In this document: piece after piece, positions 12,856 through 20,294 of the stretch | How the letters are laid out: every line of letters starts with the position of its first letter | Position numbering within the stretch: the first letter of the stretch is position 1 | Source of the DNA: Isoptericola cucumis | GTDB lineage: Bacteria; Actinomycetota; Actinomycetes; Actinomycetales; Cellulomonadaceae | DNA length: 64,000 nt | NCBI RefSeq assembly: GCF_014635665.1 | Contig: NZ_BMDG01000001.1 | Location: 310,001-374,000, forward strand | Reading direction: 5' to 3' | Position numbers and translations under genes: made by a program | Notes under the pieces: model-generated | What the model was told of the DNA's origin: nothing | The model's input: the letters and a program-made list of their open reading frames with translations, nothing else | The model's database searches: none

Positions 12856-12880
12856 GCACCTCTCCCTTGAGGTAGGAAAC

Positions 12881-12927
12881 TAGGAATCCGTTTTCCTAAC
12901 GGTACGGAGCACCGGTCCGGTCGTCAA
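12881..12927 (-). promoter_or_regulatory. Promoter and LacI-type operator of the GH127 operon
   Basis: On the minus strand TTGACG (12927-12922) and TACCGT (12904-12899) are 17 bases apart. Directly after the -10, at the expected start site, lies an 18-bp element 12881-12898: arms TAGGAA and TTCCTA around a central CG, the layout of LacI-family operators. A second TAGGAA copy adjoins it at 12873-12878. Binding of the divergent LacI regulator here would block transcription; its inducer is unknown. Confidence 0.7.
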
Positions 12928-13011
12928 GCACCAGCAACAGACTTGCGATCACGTATCATCGCTGCAGCGCTCGATCACCGGGCGGAACAGCAGGAAAGCC
13001 AGGGAGGGCTC

Positions 13012-14034
13012 ATGACGGACGCTCCGGGAGTCGTGCGGATCACCGACGTGGCCGCACTGGCGGGGGTGTCCCCCAGCACCGTCTCGAAGGCGCTCAACGA
13101 CACCGGGTCGCTCCGCCCTGCCACCCGCGCCAAGGTCCGCGAGGCCGCCGAGCGCCTGGGGTTCGTCCCCGACGCCACCGCCCGGTCGCTGTCGGCGCGA
13201 CGGAGCTTCACCGTCGGCCTGCTGAGCACGGACTCCGCCGGGCGCTTCTCGCTGCCCGTGGTGCTCGGGGCGGAGAACGCCCTCGTCGGCGGCCAGATCT
13301 CCGCGCTGCTCGCCACCGCCCGGCACGACGCCGTGCGCGAGCAGCACCACGTGCGCAGCCTCGTGGCGCGGCGCGTCGACGGCATCATCGTCACCGGCCG
13401 GACCACCGAGCCACGCCGGCCCATCCGGGTGCCGATGCCCGTCGTGTACGCGTTCGCACCGTCGCAGGACCCCCAGGACGCCTCCGTCGTCCCCGACGAC
13501 GACGCCGGGATGACGGCGGTCGCCGAGCACCTGACGTCGCTCGGGCGCCGCCGGGTGGCCTACGTGGGCGGCCGCGGCGACCAGGCCGCGTCGACGCAGC
13601 GGCACGACTCGTTGCGGACCGCGCTCCGCGGGCACGACGGCACGCTCGTCGGCGATCCGCTCTACGGCGAGTGGTCCGAGCGCTGGGGCCGCCTCGCCGT
13701 CGACCTCGTCCTGGGCGACCACCGCGCGGGAGACCCCCTGCCGGTCGACGCCATCGCGTTCGCGTCCGACCAGCTCGCCCGCGGCGGCTGCGACCGGCTG
13801 CGCGACCGCGGGGTCCGGGTGCCCGAGGACGTGGCCGTCACCGGCTACGACGACTGGGACGTCATGACCCTCGCGAGCCGCCCGCCGCTGACCACGGTCG
13901 ACCCGCAGCTGGAACGCCTGGGGCAACGCTCCGCCGAGCTGCTCCTGGCCGCCATCGACGGCCGCCCCAGCTCCGGCGTCGAGCTGTCGCCGCCCCGGCT
14001 CGTCGTCCGGGCGTCGACGATGGGCGACGCCTGA
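13012..14034 (+). CDS. LacI-family transcriptional regulator of the GH127/ABC operon
   Basis: A 340-residue repressor with the LacI helix-turn-helix and hinge at the N-terminus (ITDVAALAGVSPSTVSKALN, then RLGFVPDATARSLSARRS) and a periplasmic-binding-like effector domain (AGRFSLPVVLGAENAL, DAIAFASDQLARGG, VTGYDDWD). The ATG at 13012 has AGGGAGGG in front; an upstream start at 12943 has none and would lengthen the DNA-binding domain unusually. It is divergent from GH127, whose promoter carries a matching operator, so local control of arabinoside uptake is likely. Autoregulation is possible, but its own promoter is not clear. Confidence 0.93.
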   Translation: MTDAPGVVRITDVAALAGVSPSTVSKALNDTGSLRPATRAKVREAAERLGFVPDATARSLSARRSFTVGLLSTDSAGRFSLPVVLGAENALVGGQISALLATARHDAVREQHHVRSLVARRVDGIIVTGRTTEPRRPIRVPMPVVYAFAPSQDPQDASVVPDDDAGMTAVAEHLTSLGRRRVAYVGGRGDQAASTQRHDSLRTALRGHDGTLVGDPLYGEWSERWGRLAVDLVLGDHRAGDPLPVDAIAFASDQLARGGCDRLRDRGVRVPEDVAVTGYDDWDVMTLASRPPLTTVDPQLERLGQRSAELLLAAIDGRPSSGVELSPPRLVVRASTMGDA

Positions 14035-14043
14035 CGTGGATCC

Positions 14044-14616
14044 TCAGCCGCGCCCGTCGTCGCCGGTGGCCACGGCGCGCGGCGGCTCGAGCAGGGTGGC
14101 GCCGGCGGCGAGCGCCCCGACGATCAGGCCGACCCGGGTGTGCGGCAGCGCGAGGCCCTTCGCGCGCCACTTCTCGCCGCGCCGGTAGGCCCACTTCTCC
14201 CCTGCCACCGCGACCACCGTCATGACGCCCAACACGCCGACGACAGCGGCGCCGGCCAGCCGGGGGTCCACCTGCGAGGCGGGCTCGTCGTCGGGGGCGG
14301 GGGTGCCGTTCTCGTCACCGTGCTGCTCACCGTGCTGCTCGGCAGGCCGCCCGGTGGGCTGCTCGGCGGCACCGGGGGCGGCCGACTCCTCCGGGGCCGT
14401 GAGGGCCCGCAGGCCCTCGCGCGCCGCACGTCCCTCCGCGGTGGCCAGCAGGCCGACGCCCACTCCCGCGGCGGCGACGCCGACCTTGGCCAGGGCACGC
14501 CCCCAGCGCGGCCGGACGAGGTCCGGGACGGCGTACCAGCCGAGCGTGGTGAGCCCCGTGATCACGGCACTGCTCGGGTCCGGCCCGGCAGCCTTCCGGG
14601 TCGCGTCGTACGTCAT
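14044..14616 (-). CDS. Membrane protein of unknown function with acidic/Gln-rich linker
   Basis: This 190-residue protein has two hydrophobic segments near residues 40-60 and 125-140 and perhaps a third near 165-180. The linker between them is rich in Glu, Pro, Ala and Gln and contains a short EQHGEQHG repeat (12-base tandem units). GGAGGTGGG precedes the ATG at 14616. The stop lies only ten bases from the convergent LacI gene, leaving no room for a terminator. No family recognised. Confidence 0.6.
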   Translation of the reverse strand: MTYDATRKAAGPDPSSAVITGLTTLGWYAVPDLVRPRWGRALAKVGVAAAGVGVGLLATAEGRAAREGLRALTAPEESAAPGAAEQPTGRPAEQHGEQHGDENGTPAPDDEPASQVDPRLAGAAVVGVLGVMTVVAVAGEKWAYRRGEKWRAKGLALPHTRVGLIVGALAAGATLLEPPRAVATGDDGRG

Positions 14617-14739
14617 CCCACCTCCAGTCGTCGGTCCGGCGCCGGGTCGCACCGTCTCGTCGGGACCAACGCCCGGCGCCCGGGCATCGTTCCGGCGAGC
14701 GGCGGTCCGCGCCGCCCTGCGGCGCGGCGACCAGCACTT

Positions 14740-14878
14740 TTGACCTTTCGCGGTGCGATCTTTTCGCATCTTCTACCGCTGGCACACCGTCGGCGGCGGA
14801 AAGTGCTGCGCCTCCGTGACACACACCACCGAGACGCCCCTGACCACCCGGGGCTTTTGCCTTTTACCACAAGGTGGT
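14740..14878 (+). promoter_or_regulatory. Leader of the DUF1851 gene: TTGACC box, terminator-like hairpin, small hairpin over the ribosome site
   Basis: A TTGACC hexamer (14740-14745) opens an unusually A+T-rich stretch; no clear -10 box is seen. Then GCCCC (14836-14840) and GGGGC (14850-14854) form a 5-bp stem followed by TTTT, a rare intrinsic-terminator form in this window. A tiny stem ACCAC/GTGGT (14866-14870/14874-14878) overlaps the AAGGTGG sequence before the gene. This could be an attenuator; the evidence is only pattern-level. Confidence 0.35.
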
Positions 14879-14889
14879 TTGATGCGCTC

Positions 14890-15378
14890 GTGGAAATCCT
14901 TCGTGCCTTCTCTCCCGACGCGTTCGCGTACGGGCTGGCGTCATGGTCGTGGCTGGGGGTCCAGGACAAGACGCCGCGCTTCACGACGGCGTTCGGTGAC
15001 GTCTTCCTCGAGACTCTCGAGGGCTGGTGGTTCCTCGACACCCTCGAGGGGTCGCTCGAGCTCCGCTGGCTCACCGCCGTCGAGATGTACGCCGAGCTCG
15101 ACTCCGAGGACGGGCGTGCCGACCTGCTCCTGGAGGACCTGTGCCTCGAGGCGGCCGAGCGGGGCATCACGCCCGCGCCGGACGAGGTCCTCACCCTCTC
15201 GCCCCACCCCGCCGTCGGCGGGCGCCTGCACGTGGACCACGTGGGGCCGCTGCGGCTCGAGCTGGCGCTGCGCCTCACGGGCGACATGCATCTCGCGCTG
15301 CGGCGGCAGGCCGGCGGCGTCCCCGAGAACCTCCTGCTGGGTCACGCCCAGGCCCCCGCGCACTCCTCCTGGTGGTGA
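14890..15378 (+). CDS. DUF1851 / T6SS-immunity Tdi1-like protein
   Basis: A 162-residue soluble protein with the features I associate with DUF1851: a central TTAFGDVFLETLEGWWFLDT segment followed by a C-terminal HPAVGGRLHVDHVGPLRLEL stretch. Family members elsewhere are immunity partners or stand-alone proteins of unknown role. No toxin gene and no type VI secretion gene lies in the window, so it would be an orphan. The start is uncertain: GTG at 14890 is used because the upstream leader runs through a terminator-like hairpin, but its spacing from AAGGTGG (14871-14877) is long. An overlapping ATG at 14882 is in another frame. Confidence 0.6.
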   Translation: MEILRAFSPDAFAYGLASWSWLGVQDKTPRFTTAFGDVFLETLEGWWFLDTLEGSLELRWLTAVEMYAELDSEDGRADLLLEDLCLEAAERGITPAPDEVLTLSPHPAVGGRLHVDHVGPLRLELALRLTGDMHLALRRQAGGVPENLLLGHAQAPAHSSWW

Positions 15379-15550
15379 CGCCGGCTCCCTGACCTCCGGC
15401 GGCCGATCCCCCGCGACAGCACCCGGCGGCCGTCCCGCGGCGCGACCGTGATGCACATGTGACCGGATCAACCGCCCCTGCGGATGCAGTACCGCCCGAG
15501 GTGTCGTCTCCTGGGAGGAGCACGGAAGAGGCGGACCGTGGGAGGTAGGC

Positions 15551-15856
15551 ATGAGGCGTGTGCTCGTCGCAGGGCTCGCACTGGCGACGGTCGACGGAGC
15601 GGCGCTCGGCGCGTTCGCCGCTCTCGGCTGGACCCTGGCGGCGGTCGTGGCCCTCGTGGCCGGCCTCGCCGGAGCGTTCGTCGTCGCGTTGCTGACCCCG
15701 CCGCCCCGGGCCGCCGCCCGGCCGTCCACGGTCACCCTGGGGCTGCCGCTGCGCGACGCGCAGGCCGTCGAGGAGGAGCCGCAGCCCGTCGAGGCAGAGC
15801 CCGCCGAGGTCGAGCCCCTGCGCCAGCCGGCCCGCACCGCACCCGCCGCGGCCTGA
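15551..15856 (+). CDS. Small membrane protein with Pro/Glu-rich tail
   Basis: This 101-residue protein has two closely spaced hydrophobic helices (VLVAGLALATVDGAALGAFA and TLAAVVALVAGLAGAFVVAL) and a cytoplasmic tail rich in Pro, Glu and Ala. GGGAGGTAG lies before the ATG. A perfect terminator hairpin follows. No family recognised. The 172 bases before it hold no gene or clear signal that I can support. Confidence 0.6.
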   Translation: MRRVLVAGLALATVDGAALGAFAALGWTLAAVVALVAGLAGAFVVALLTPPPRAAARPSTVTLGLPLRDAQAVEEEPQPVEAEPAEVEPLRQPARTAPAAA

Positions 15857-15886
15857 CGTCCCCCGCCGAGAGTCGACGAGAGACGA

Positions 15887-15916
15887 CGAACCCCGGACCA
15901 CCTGGTCCGGGGTTCG
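15887..15916. terminator. Bidirectional terminator, 14-bp stem
   Basis: CGAACCCCGGACCA (15887-15900) is perfectly complementary to 15903-15916. It separates the small membrane gene from the convergent acyl-CoA dehydrogenase gene. Confidence 0.8.
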
Positions 15917-15940
15917 CCGTGTCTCGCAGGAGCGCTCGCG

Positions 15941-18046
15941 TCAGCGCTGCTTCTTCGCCTTCTTCAGCGCCTTCTCGCTGAGGGGCGCGGACCCGTCGGC
16001 GCGCTGCGCCGCGTAGTACGCGCGGGCCTCGTCCTGCCGCTCCGCCTCGATGCCCGAGGCGATGACGGCACGCAGGTGGTCGGGGCCGTAGCCCCAGGCG
16101 TCCACGAGGTCCACGGCGTGCGGGCGGAGCCGGTCCAGCAGGCGGTCGACGTAGGACGTGACCGTGCGGGCGCGCTGCGCCGACAGCCGCCCGTTGATGA
16201 GGTACCAGGCGAGGTTGCGCTCGATGAGGGTGAGGCCGAAGACGTCGCGCACCCAGGTCATCACGCGGCGGGTGCCCGGGTCGGAGATCTGCTCGAGCGC
16301 CTCGGTGAACGCCGACCAGCGCAGCAGGTCCGCGTGCGCCTTGGCCGCCTCCACCAGCTGCACCTGGTTCTCGTCGAAGATGCGCGCCGCGGTGACGGGG
16401 TCCGCCTTCTGGGCGGGCCGCAGCGCCATCGCGACGTCCTCGACGATGGTCGCGACGCGGTCGGCGAGCAGCTCCCGCTGGGTCTCGGCGTCCCGCAGGT
16501 GGCCGGCGGCCCGGCGCGGGTCGCCGGCGTCGGCGATCGCCTGGCCGAACCGGCGCAGGCCGGTGCGGTGCAGGGCGGCGTCGGTGGCCTGGTCGACGAC
16601 GAACCGGGCGATGCCGGCCGGCGACGACGTCGTGCCCTTGAGGTGCTTGGCGTAGTCGCCGACGAGGCGCTTGGCGACGAGCTGCAGCAGCACCGTGTTG
16701 TCCCCCTCGAACGTGGCGTACACGTCGAGGTCGTGGTGCAGGCTGGTGATGCGGTTCTCGGTGATGAAGCCGGCGCCGCCGCACGCGACGCGGCACTCCT
16801 GCAGCGTGTCCAGGACGAACGTCGTCGACGTCGCCTTCAGCGCCGCCGCCATCGTCTCCAGGTCCTCGCGCTGCTCCGGCGTGTCCTTCTCGCCGGAGAA
16901 GACGTCGTCGAAGAGGTCGAGCAGCCGGTCGTGGGCGAAGTGCGTCGCGTAGGTCTCGGCGATGCGCGGGAACAGGCGCCGGCGGTGGGTCGCGTAGTCG
17001 AGCAGCACGGTCTCTTCGACGGGCGACGACGACGTGAACTGGCGGCGCTCCGCGCCGTACCGCACGGCGATCGCGAGGCCGAGCTTCGACGCCGTGGAGG
17101 CGGCGCCGTCGAGCGACACCCGCCCCTGGACGAGCGAGCCGAGCATCGTGAAGAACCGGCGTCCCGGGCTGTCGATCGGCGACGAGTAGGTGCCGTCGGC
17201 CGCGACCGCGCCGTAGCGCGCGAGCAGGTCGGTGCGCGGGACGCGGACCTGATCGAACGCCAGGCGCCCGTTGTCGACGCCCCGCAGGCCGCCCTTCAGC
17301 CCGTCGTCGTGACCACTGATCCCGGGCAGGAACTCCATGGTCTCCGGGTCGCGCACCGGCACGTAGAAGCAGTGCACCCCGTGGTTGACGCCGTTCGTGA
17401 TGAGCTGCGCGAACACGGTGGCCGCCGTGGCGTGCACGGCCGCGTTGCCGAGGAACTCCTTCCACGCCGCGCGGAACGGCGTGTGGATGACGAACTCCTC
17501 GGTCTGAGGGTCGTACGTCGCGGTGGTCGCGACCGACGCGACGTCCGAGCCGTGCCCGATCTCCGTCATGGCGAACGCGCCGGGCACCGACAGGTCCATG
17601 GCGCCGGGCAGCAGGCGGTCCTGCTGCTCCGGGGTGCCCAGGTGCAGGATGGCGGAGGCGAACAGGCCCCACTGGACGCCGGCCTTGATCTGCAGCGACG
17701 GGTCGGCCACGACGAGCTCCTCGAAGCCGGCCAGGTTGGCTCCGGGGGCGTCCCGCCCGCCGAGCCGCTCCGGGAACCCGAGCCACACCTGGTGCTTCTC
17801 GTCCGAGGCGAGCAGGCGCATCTGCTCGAGCGCCCGCTCGCGGTGCTCCGCCATCGACAGCGACTCGTCCTTCCAGAACGCGGAGTCGGTCGCGCGCCGG
17901 CGGGCGTACCGGCGCCACTCGGGCCAGCGGCCGAGCAGCTGCTCGGACAGGCCGGCGACGTCGACGCGAGGTGCGGGCTTGGCGGTGACGGCGGCCCCGG
18001 CGCCGCTCGTGGGGAGCGTCGCGGGACGGTCGGACGTGGTGGTCAT
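15941..18046 (-). CDS. Acyl-CoA dehydrogenase / oxidase, large (ACOX-like) type
   Basis: A 701-residue flavoprotein for the first alpha,beta-dehydrogenation of acyl-CoA in beta-oxidation. The length and order of segments (FAMTEIGHGSDVASVATTAT, PGRRFFTMLGSLVQGRVSLD, ECRVACGGAGFITENRI, FEGDNTVLLQLVAKRL) resemble peroxisomal acyl-CoA oxidases more than short bacterial FadE; whether it passes electrons to ETF or to oxygen cannot be told from sequence. It ends in a Lys-rich tail. Its ATG overlaps the TetR stop as ATGA, so the two are co-translated. Across the intergenic region lie thiolase, FabG and MaoC genes that complete a beta-oxidation-type cycle. Confidence 0.9.
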   Translation of the reverse strand: MTTTSDRPATLPTSGAGAAVTAKPAPRVDVAGLSEQLLGRWPEWRRYARRRATDSAFWKDESLSMAEHRERALEQMRLLASDEKHQVWLGFPERLGGRDAPGANLAGFEELVVADPSLQIKAGVQWGLFASAILHLGTPEQQDRLLPGAMDLSVPGAFAMTEIGHGSDVASVATTATYDPQTEEFVIHTPFRAAWKEFLGNAAVHATAATVFAQLITNGVNHGVHCFYVPVRDPETMEFLPGISGHDDGLKGGLRGVDNGRLAFDQVRVPRTDLLARYGAVAADGTYSSPIDSPGRRFFTMLGSLVQGRVSLDGAASTASKLGLAIAVRYGAERRQFTSSSPVEETVLLDYATHRRRLFPRIAETYATHFAHDRLLDLFDDVFSGEKDTPEQREDLETMAAALKATSTTFVLDTLQECRVACGGAGFITENRITSLHHDLDVYATFEGDNTVLLQLVAKRLVGDYAKHLKGTTSSPAGIARFVVDQATDAALHRTGLRRFGQAIADAGDPRRAAGHLRDAETQRELLADRVATIVEDVAMALRPAQKADPVTAARIFDENQVQLVEAAKAHADLLRWSAFTEALEQISDPGTRRVMTWVRDVFGLTLIERNLAWYLINGRLSAQRARTVTSYVDRLLDRLRPHAVDLVDAWGYGPDHLRAVIASGIEAERQDEARAYYAAQRADGSAPLSEKALKKAKKQR

Positions 18047-18810
18047 CGGTTCTCCTGCGTGCGGTGACGGATGGAAATGTCGGAAGCGTCGGTGGTCGCG
18101 GGGGTCGGGCCGTCGTGGTGCAGCACGCCGACGGGCCCGTTCCACAGCCAGAGCGTGACCTGCTCGGTGAGGTCCTCGCGGGCCTGCCGGTCGGAGCCGC
18201 CGTGGCCGAGCCACCACTCGCCCGCGCCGCGGACGAAGCCGACGGCCCCGGCCGCCCACGCGGCCGCCGTCGCGGCGGGCACGTGGACGGCGCGCGCGAA
18301 GGGGGCGGCGACGAGCTCGATGACGGAGTCGAGGTAGGCGCCGAGCGCCTCGACCGGGCCGGACAGGCCGCCCGCGTCCGTCGCGGGCTCGTTGCCCCCG
18401 ATCGCGGTGCGGGTGACGAACCAGTACACGTTCGGCGAGTGCTCGATCATCTCGAGGTAGACGCGGACCATGGCGCGCAGCGCGGCCTGAGGCGTCGGCG
18501 CCGTCTCGGCCGCCTCGCGCAGCGCGTCGTGCATGGTCGCGACGACGTGGGCGGCGACGGCGAGCCGCAGCCCCGCCTTGTCGTCGAAGTACCGGTAGAC
18601 GATGGACTTCGACGTGCCGGCCTCGGCGGCGATCTCGTCCATGGAGACTCCCGGCCCCCCGCGGTGGACGGCCTTGCGCGCGGCGTTGACGAGCTGCGCC
18701 CGGCGCGCGGCACGATGGTCGTCCCACCTCGTGGAACGACCGTCCGACCGCCCGACCGCCCGACCGTCCATCGTCGAGCGTCCGTTGAGCTCTCGCCCTG
18801 CGGCCGTCAT
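18043..18810 (-). CDS. TetR-family regulator of the fatty-acid cluster
   Basis: A 255-residue regulator with an N-terminal TetR DNA-binding domain (VSMDEIAAEAGTSKSIVYRYFDD at about residues 56-78) and a larger ligand-binding part with several Trp, likely for an acyl-CoA or similar lipid. It is the first gene of an operon with the acyl-CoA dehydrogenase (4-base overlap) and diverges from the thiolase operon. Two inverted repeats lie in the shared promoter region. ATG 18810 is preferred over GTG 18819 because AGGGTG is well spaced to it; ATG 18771 is a third possibility. Confidence 0.85.
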   Translation of the reverse strand: MTAAGRELNGRSTMDGRAVGRSDGRSTRWDDHRAARRAQLVNAARKAVHRGGPGVSMDEIAAEAGTSKSIVYRYFDDKAGLRLAVAAHVVATMHDALREAAETAPTPQAALRAMVRVYLEMIEHSPNVYWFVTRTAIGGNEPATDAGGLSGPVEALGAYLDSVIELVAAPFARAVHVPAATAAAWAAGAVGFVRGAGEWWLGHGGSDRQAREDLTEQVTLWLWNGPVGVLHHDGPTPATTDASDISIRHRTQENR

Positions 18811-18828
18811 CGGCCGCACCCTGTGACT

Positions 18829-18872
18829 GGTCTCACGAGACCGAGAGTATCAGGTACTGTGAGTCCTACCTG
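18829..18872. promoter_or_regulatory. Two inverted repeats between TetR and thiolase genes
   Basis: GGTCTC-AC-GAGACC occupies 18829-18842. CAGGTA and TACCTG (18851-18856, 18867-18872) form a second, wider repeat. Both sit in the 88-base gap shared by two divergent operons and are plausible TetR operators. The TACTGT at 18855-18860 is a possible -10 for the thiolase operon inside the second repeat. Confidence 0.55.
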
Positions 18873-18898
18873 ACCGACGGAGTGAAGGAACTACCGCT

Positions 18899-20278
18899 GT
18901 GGCTACACGCAAGCCGTCCGGGTCCGCCAGCCGGACCACCTCCCGTGCCGCGACCAGTGCCGCGTCCGAGGCCCGTCCGTCGGGCGTGCGCGACGCCGTC
19001 ATCGTGGGCGGGAACCGCATCCCGTTCTCCCGCGCCGGCAAGAAGTACTCCGACGCGTCCAACCAGGAGATGTTCACCGCCGCGCTCGAGGGTCTCGTCG
19101 CCCGCTTCGGCCTGCAGGGCGAGCGGCTCGGGGAGGTCGTGGGCGGCGCCGTGCTCAAGCACTCCCGCGACTTCAACCTCGTGCGCGAGTCCGTGCTCGG
19201 CTCGTCGCTGTCGTCGCAGACGCCCGCCTTCGACCTGCAGCAGGCGTGCGCGACCGGCCTCGAGGCGGCCATCAACGTCTCCAACAAGATCCGCCTCGGC
19301 CAGATCGACTCCGGCGTCGCCGGCGGCACCGACACGGTCTCCGACGCGCCGATCGCCGTGAGCGAGGGCCTGCGCCGGGTGCTCCTCGAGGCCTCGCACG
19401 CCAAGACGGTCCAGGCCCGCCTCAAGGCCCTCGCCAAGCTGCGCCCGAGCGACCTCAAGCCGCTCTCTCCCGGCACCGACGAGCCGCGCACCGGCCTGTC
19501 CATGGGCGAGCACCAGGCGATCACCACCGCCCGGTGGGGCATCACCCGCGAAGCGCAGGACGAGCTCGCGCTCGCCAGCCACCAGCACCTCGCCGCCGCC
19601 TGGGAGTCCGGGTTCTTCGACGACCTCGTCACCCCGTTCCGCGGCCTGACCCGAGACGACAACCTGCGCCCCGACACGTCGCTCGAGAAGCTCGCCTCCC
19701 TGAAGCCGGTGTTCGGCAAGAACCTCGACGAGCCCGCGAGCATGACCGCCGGGAACTCGACCCCGCTCACCGACGGCGCGTCGGCCGTGCTCCTGGCCAC
19801 CGCCGAGTGGGCCGCCGCCCGCGACCTGCCGGTGCTCGCCCGCTTCGTCGACGCCGAGACGGCCGGCGTGGACTTCGTGCACGGCCACGAGGGCCTGCTC
19901 ATGGCCCCCGCCCACGCGGTGCCGCGCCTGCTCGCCCGCAACGGCCTGACGCTCGACGACATCGACTTCTTCGAGATCCACGAGGCGTTCGCGTCGACGG
20001 TGCTCACCACGCTCGCCGCGTGGGAGGACGCCGACTACTGCACCGGCGAGCTCGGGCTGCCGGGCGCGCTCGGCTCGGTCGACCGCAGCAAGGTCAACGT
20101 CAACGGCTCCTCGCTCGCCGCCGGGCACCCGTTCGCGGCGACCGGCGGGCGCATCGTCGCCACCGCGGCGAAGCTGGTCGCGGCCAAGGCCGCCGAGACC
20201 GGGAAGCCGGCCCGCGCGCTGATCTCGATCTGCGCCGCCGGCGGCCTCGGTGCCACCGCCATCGTCGAGTCCGTCTGA
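18899..20278 (+). CDS. Acetyl-CoA C-acyltransferase (thiolase), FadI/FadA2-like
   Basis: A 459-residue thiolase that cleaves 3-ketoacyl-CoA to acetyl-CoA. Catalytic Cys in FDLQQACATGLEAA, His in NGSSLAAGHPFAATGGR and the second Cys in ISICAAGGLGATA are all present. The insert-rich length (family of about 430-460) matches FadI-type rather than 390-residue enzymes. A low-complexity Ser/Ala/Arg leader of about 27 residues precedes the fold. GTG 18899 is preceded by GAAGGA. It is the first gene of a three-gene operon with FabG and MaoC. Confidence 0.93.
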   Translation: MATRKPSGSASRTTSRAATSAASEARPSGVRDAVIVGGNRIPFSRAGKKYSDASNQEMFTAALEGLVARFGLQGERLGEVVGGAVLKHSRDFNLVRESVLGSSLSSQTPAFDLQQACATGLEAAINVSNKIRLGQIDSGVAGGTDTVSDAPIAVSEGLRRVLLEASHAKTVQARLKALAKLRPSDLKPLSPGTDEPRTGLSMGEHQAITTARWGITREAQDELALASHQHLAAAWESGFFDDLVTPFRGLTRDDNLRPDTSLEKLASLKPVFGKNLDEPASMTAGNSTPLTDGASAVLLATAEWAAARDLPVLARFVDAETAGVDFVHGHEGLLMAPAHAVPRLLARNGLTLDDIDFFEIHEAFASTVLTTLAAWEDADYCTGELGLPGALGSVDRSKVNVNGSSLAAGHPFAATGGRIVATAAKLVAAKAAETGKPARALISICAAGGLGATAIVESV

Positions 20279-20294
20279 GAGGGGAAGCACACCG

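Noticed and set aside
14319-14345. Tandem caccgtgctgctc units as a possible mobile or CRISPR-like repeat
   Set aside because: Only two short units, in frame inside a coding region (EQHGEQHG); simple coding repeat.
14753-15451. Alternative frame starting MRSFRIFYRWHT across the DUF1851 leader and gene
   Set aside because: It shadows the DUF1851 frame with Ser/Arg/Pro-rich sequence. The Thr-rich part near the hairpin recalls an attenuator leader peptide, but no threonine gene follows.
18043-18873. A 269-codon plus-strand frame opposite the TetR gene
   Set aside because: It is antisense to a clear TetR HTH protein and shows only shadow composition.
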